Below, piece after piece: positions 5,250 to 6,995 of a stretch of 6,995 nt of DNA. The translations under genes were made by a program, and so were the position numbers. The stretch lies in the NCBI GenBank assembly GCA_946633495.1, contig CAMPAX010000124.1, positions 1 to 6,995 of the forward strand. Reading direction: 5' to 3'. The notes beneath the pieces were generated by a model, which was not told the DNA's origin, did not search any database, and saw nothing but the letters and a program-made list of their open reading frames with translations. The stretch's first letter is position 1. Every line of letters starts with the position of its first letter. Source of the stretch: an uncultured Lachnospiraceae bacterium. Lineage in GTDB: Bacteria; Bacillota; Clostridia; Lachnospirales; Lachnospiraceae.

Positions 5250-6926
5250 TTAATTTGCTTTTTCTTTTCGCTTAGCGAAATACAGACCGAACAGCGACAT
5301 TCCGATCACCAGGCCAAATACAGTGATGACGGATAATACCCGGATCATCCAGTCTACATGATTCTTGAAGAATATATACAGATAATCCGGCTCGATAAAC
5401 AGGTGCTTTGCAGGATTCAGAACCAGCAGAAGTACTGTAAGAATTCCGGCAAATGCTGTTCCGATGAGCTCGGAAATCGCGATCATGCGAATGCCTCTGT
5501 CACGCCTGAGGTCCATGAAGATCGTAAAGACGCATCCCAGAATCAGGCTGAGTCCGAACAGGATCATACTGATCAGCATGGAGAACTGAAGATCTTCTTT
5601 CAGGCGAAGCACATACGGTGCCACATTACTCTGCTGATACTTCACATTGCGATTTCCCCGGAGCAGCTGCTCCGTAGCCTGTTTCTCGCGAATCACAAAA
5701 TCGTCGTATGCCAGGATCTTGCCGCCCGTTCTGTCGGTGGCCGCTTCCTCTGAAACCGTCACAGCTTCTGTGGAAGCTCCATTATCCGTAACCGCTGCCG
5801 ACTCCGTAACCTGTTCTGTGTCGGATTCGGTTGTCTTTCCATCTTCTCCTCTGCCAAGGTCTGACAGATATTCGATATAAGCATAACGGTAATATCCGCT
5901 GCCTTGTACACTCTGAAGGATCCTGTCGTTGTTGAACACGATCACAAACAGTGCGAGAAGCAGGAAGATTCCCGCCACACTGATGGCTGTCGTTACCGTG
6001 AGAAACCTGCGGCAGATCTTACGGATCCTTCTTCTGCGTCTGTGTCCGTGAACCAGTTTCTTCCGATCAGATCTTCCAAAGCGCATGCACTTCTTAAAGA
6101 TCAGGATCAGACACATAAGAACTGTAACCGCAAATGTCACAGCTGCCACGATCATCAGGACGGTCGGCCAGGCCGAAGGAACGATACGCTCGTTGCTGAC
6201 CAGCTGAACGGGATCACCGTCACCTGTGTCGATCACGATGGACTCATCCCGGATCTCCGCCTTTACATCCGCGTCTTCCGGTTTCACACGCTGATTGATT
6301 GCATCCCGGTCCGCCTGATTATCCTCGATCCGGGCAAAGATCTCATCGACCTCGGAATCCTCTTCCTCCTGGGATTTTGTGGTTTCCTCTGTCGTTTGGG
6401 ATGTATCCCTCGCCGGACGATTACTTGTGGCTCCCTCGGTGGAAGTCTCCGTCACTGTTGCAGACTCCGAAGCCTCCGTGGATTCCGTGGATTCCGTTGC
6501 TTCGGTCGCCTCCGTCTCAGACTCAGATACCATCTCAGTTGCCTGAGTGGATTCCGTTGTCTCGGTATTCCTGGGGCGGTTCGGATCATTTTTCCCTCCG
6601 ACCTCGTAGATATAACCTCTCTTCAGACCGGTGGCTACATTACTGTAAATGTAATTGATCGCTTTCTTTGCCTGGCCGGGTGAAAGATTCACACCGTCCT
6701 TCGCAAGGTAAGCATAAAGATCGTTGATATAGCTTGAATATGCCCGGTAAGTCTTTCCGTCATACTCAAAGGTTCCGCTGGCAGCCGAGATGACACCTGC
6801 TTCCGCGTCGTTTATGTCCCCTGCCCAAACGGTGTTGGAAGAAAATGCAACCACTCCGAGCAGCAGAAATACCAATCCGATCCATATATGTTTGATCTGT
6901 CTGATTATTCTCTGTCTTTGCTGCAT
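5250..6926 (-). CDS. Unknown 558-residue membrane protein with Ser/Thr/Glu-rich linkers, first gene of capsule cluster
   Basis: I do not recognise a named family. Residues 1-35 form a signal peptide (basic start, hydrophobic 14-28, likely cleavage after VWA). Residues 51-112 look like a small folded domain (TFEYDGKTYRAYSSYINDLYAYL, then AKKAINYIYSNVATGLKRGYIYEVGG). A Ser/Thr/Glu-rich linker spans about 119-190, then an acidic region to 250. Membrane segments lie near 252-277, 308-332, 447-471, 483-504 and 527-550. The loop 278-307 is strongly basic (HGHRRRRRIRKICRR), so it should be cytoplasmic. Loop 333-446 is then external and holds a second Thr/Ser/Glu linker (364-399). AAGGA lies 7 bases before the ATG. 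It stands 9 bases ahead of the phosphatase gene, so a role in sensing, anchoring or exporting the polymer is likely, but this is inference from position only. Confidence 0.88.
   Translation of the reverse strand: MQQRQRIIRQIKHIWIGLVFLLLGVVAFSSNTVWAGDINDAEAGVISAASGTFEYDGKTYRAYSSYINDLYAYLAKDGVNLSPGQAKKAINYIYSNVATGLKRGYIYEVGGKNDPNRPRNTETTESTQATEMVSESETEATEATESTESTEASESATVTETSTEGATSNRPARDTSQTTEETTKSQEEEDSEVDEIFARIEDNQADRDAINQRVKPEDADVKAEIRDESIVIDTGDGDPVQLVSNERIVPSAWPTVLMIVAAVTFAVTVLMCLILIFKKCMRFGRSDRKKLVHGHRRRRRIRKICRRFLTVTTAISVAGIFLLLALFVIVFNNDRILQSVQGSGYYRYAYIEYLSDLGRGEDGKTTESDTEQVTESAAVTDNGASTEAVTVSEEAATDRTGGKILAYDDFVIREKQATEQLLRGNRNVKYQQSNVAPYVLRLKEDLQFSMLISMILFGLSLILGCVFTIFMDLRRDRGIRMIAISELIGTAFAGILTVLLLVLNPAKHLFIEPDYLYIFFKNHVDWMIRVLSVITVFGLVIGMSLFGLYFAKRKEKAN
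6472..6516 (-). repeat. Degenerate 9-nt tandem repeat encoding the Thr/Glu/Ser linker
   Basis: Five successive 9-base units (gcctccgtg, gattccgtg, gattccgtt, gcttcggtc, gcctccgtc) encode the ATEATESTESTEA type of sequence in the first linker of the membrane protein. Two units differ by a single base. Slippage here would change linker length by three residues at a time without breaking the frame. Confidence 0.65.
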
Positions 6927-6933
6927 TTTTCTG

Positions 6934-6938
6934 TCCTT
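6934..6938 (-). promoter_or_regulatory. Shine-Dalgarno of the first gene
   Basis: AAGGA on the minus strand lies 7 bases before the ATG at 6924-6926 and supports that start. The rest of the 6927-6972 leader is AT-rich and holds no convincing promoter pair. Confidence 0.7.
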
Positions 6939-6972
6939 AATTCATTATATGATGATAGGGTCAAAAGGTCCG

Positions 6973-6995
6973 AGCGACGCGCTTGCGCGGTCGCT
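6973..6995 (-). other. GC-rich inverted repeat at the window edge, upstream of the first gene
   Basis: The arms agcgacgcgc (6973-6982) and gcgcg-g-tcgct (6985-6995) pair over about 10 bp with one bulged base and a 2-base (or opened 4-base) loop. Read on the minus strand it is followed by CGGACCTTTT, a weak T-tract. It may end an upstream gene, attenuate the capsule operon or be one copy of a dispersed palindromic repeat. It lies at the very edge, so it may extend further. Confidence 0.55.

Noticed and set aside
5904..6683. Long plus-strand open frame (259 codons) opposite the membrane protein
   Set aside because: It is antisense to low-complexity Ser/Thr/Glu codons and to membrane segments. 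Its product has no plausible domain, and the minus frame has a signal peptide, a ribosome binding site and tight spacing with cpsB.
6944..6949. TATAAT on the minus strand as the -10 of the capsule operon
   Set aside because: Transcription from it would start inside the Shine-Dalgarno of the first gene, and no TTGACA-like hexamer lies 16-18 bases upstream. The real promoter is probably outside the window.

Overview
The window reads as the start of a capsule or exopolysaccharide locus from a Gram-positive anaerobe. Lachnospiraceae or related Clostridia fit best, judged from memory of gene order and protein style rather than a search. Base composition looks balanced (not counted), Shine-Dalgarno sites are strong, and the phosphatase / chain-length / tyrosine-kinase trio is of the Firmicutes type. 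All supported genes lie on the minus strand, so transcription runs from high to low coordinates. I saw no tRNA, rRNA, CRISPR array, transposase or phage gene.

In transcription order, a GC-rich hairpin at the edge (6973-6995) precedes a large membrane protein of unknown function (5250-6926). It has a signal peptide, two Ser/Thr/Glu-rich linkers and five further membrane segments. Nine bases later comes the CpsB-type PHP phosphatase (4512-5240). The Wzz/CpsC-type membrane adaptor (3731-4480) and the CpsD-type tyrosine kinase (2923-3699, TTG start) follow, each after 31 bases. Together these are the phosphoregulatory module that controls polymer length and export. An imperfect hairpin (2848-2879) separates it from two sugar-activation genes: an IspD/TarI-family cytidylyltransferase (2064-2777) and an extended SDR epimerase/dehydratase/reductase (838-1911). 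A possible 38-residue ORF (1929-2045) lies between them. A convincing intrinsic terminator (766-799) closes this unit.

A separate unit then starts from a near-consensus promoter (TTGACA, 16 bp, TATAAT; 712-739). It carries three GTGAAC boxes in alternating orientation exactly 28 bp apart (690-756). The gene (1-671, cut by the window edge) fuses an N-terminal winged-helix-like domain to a LicC-type nucleotidyltransferase, and an insertion of about 50 residues with three 27-nt repeats interrupts the enzyme domain.

Taken together, the window holds a length-control and export-signalling module, a probable CDP-linked precursor branch (polyol or unusual sugar), and a probable choline- or phospho-substituent activation enzyme that may control its own promoter. 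No glycosyltransferase, flippase or polymerase is in view, so the assembly genes should lie outside. The best candidates for something undescribed are the 558-residue membrane protein, the DNA-binding/nucleotidyltransferase fusion with its three-box promoter, and the repeat-bearing insertion in that enzyme.
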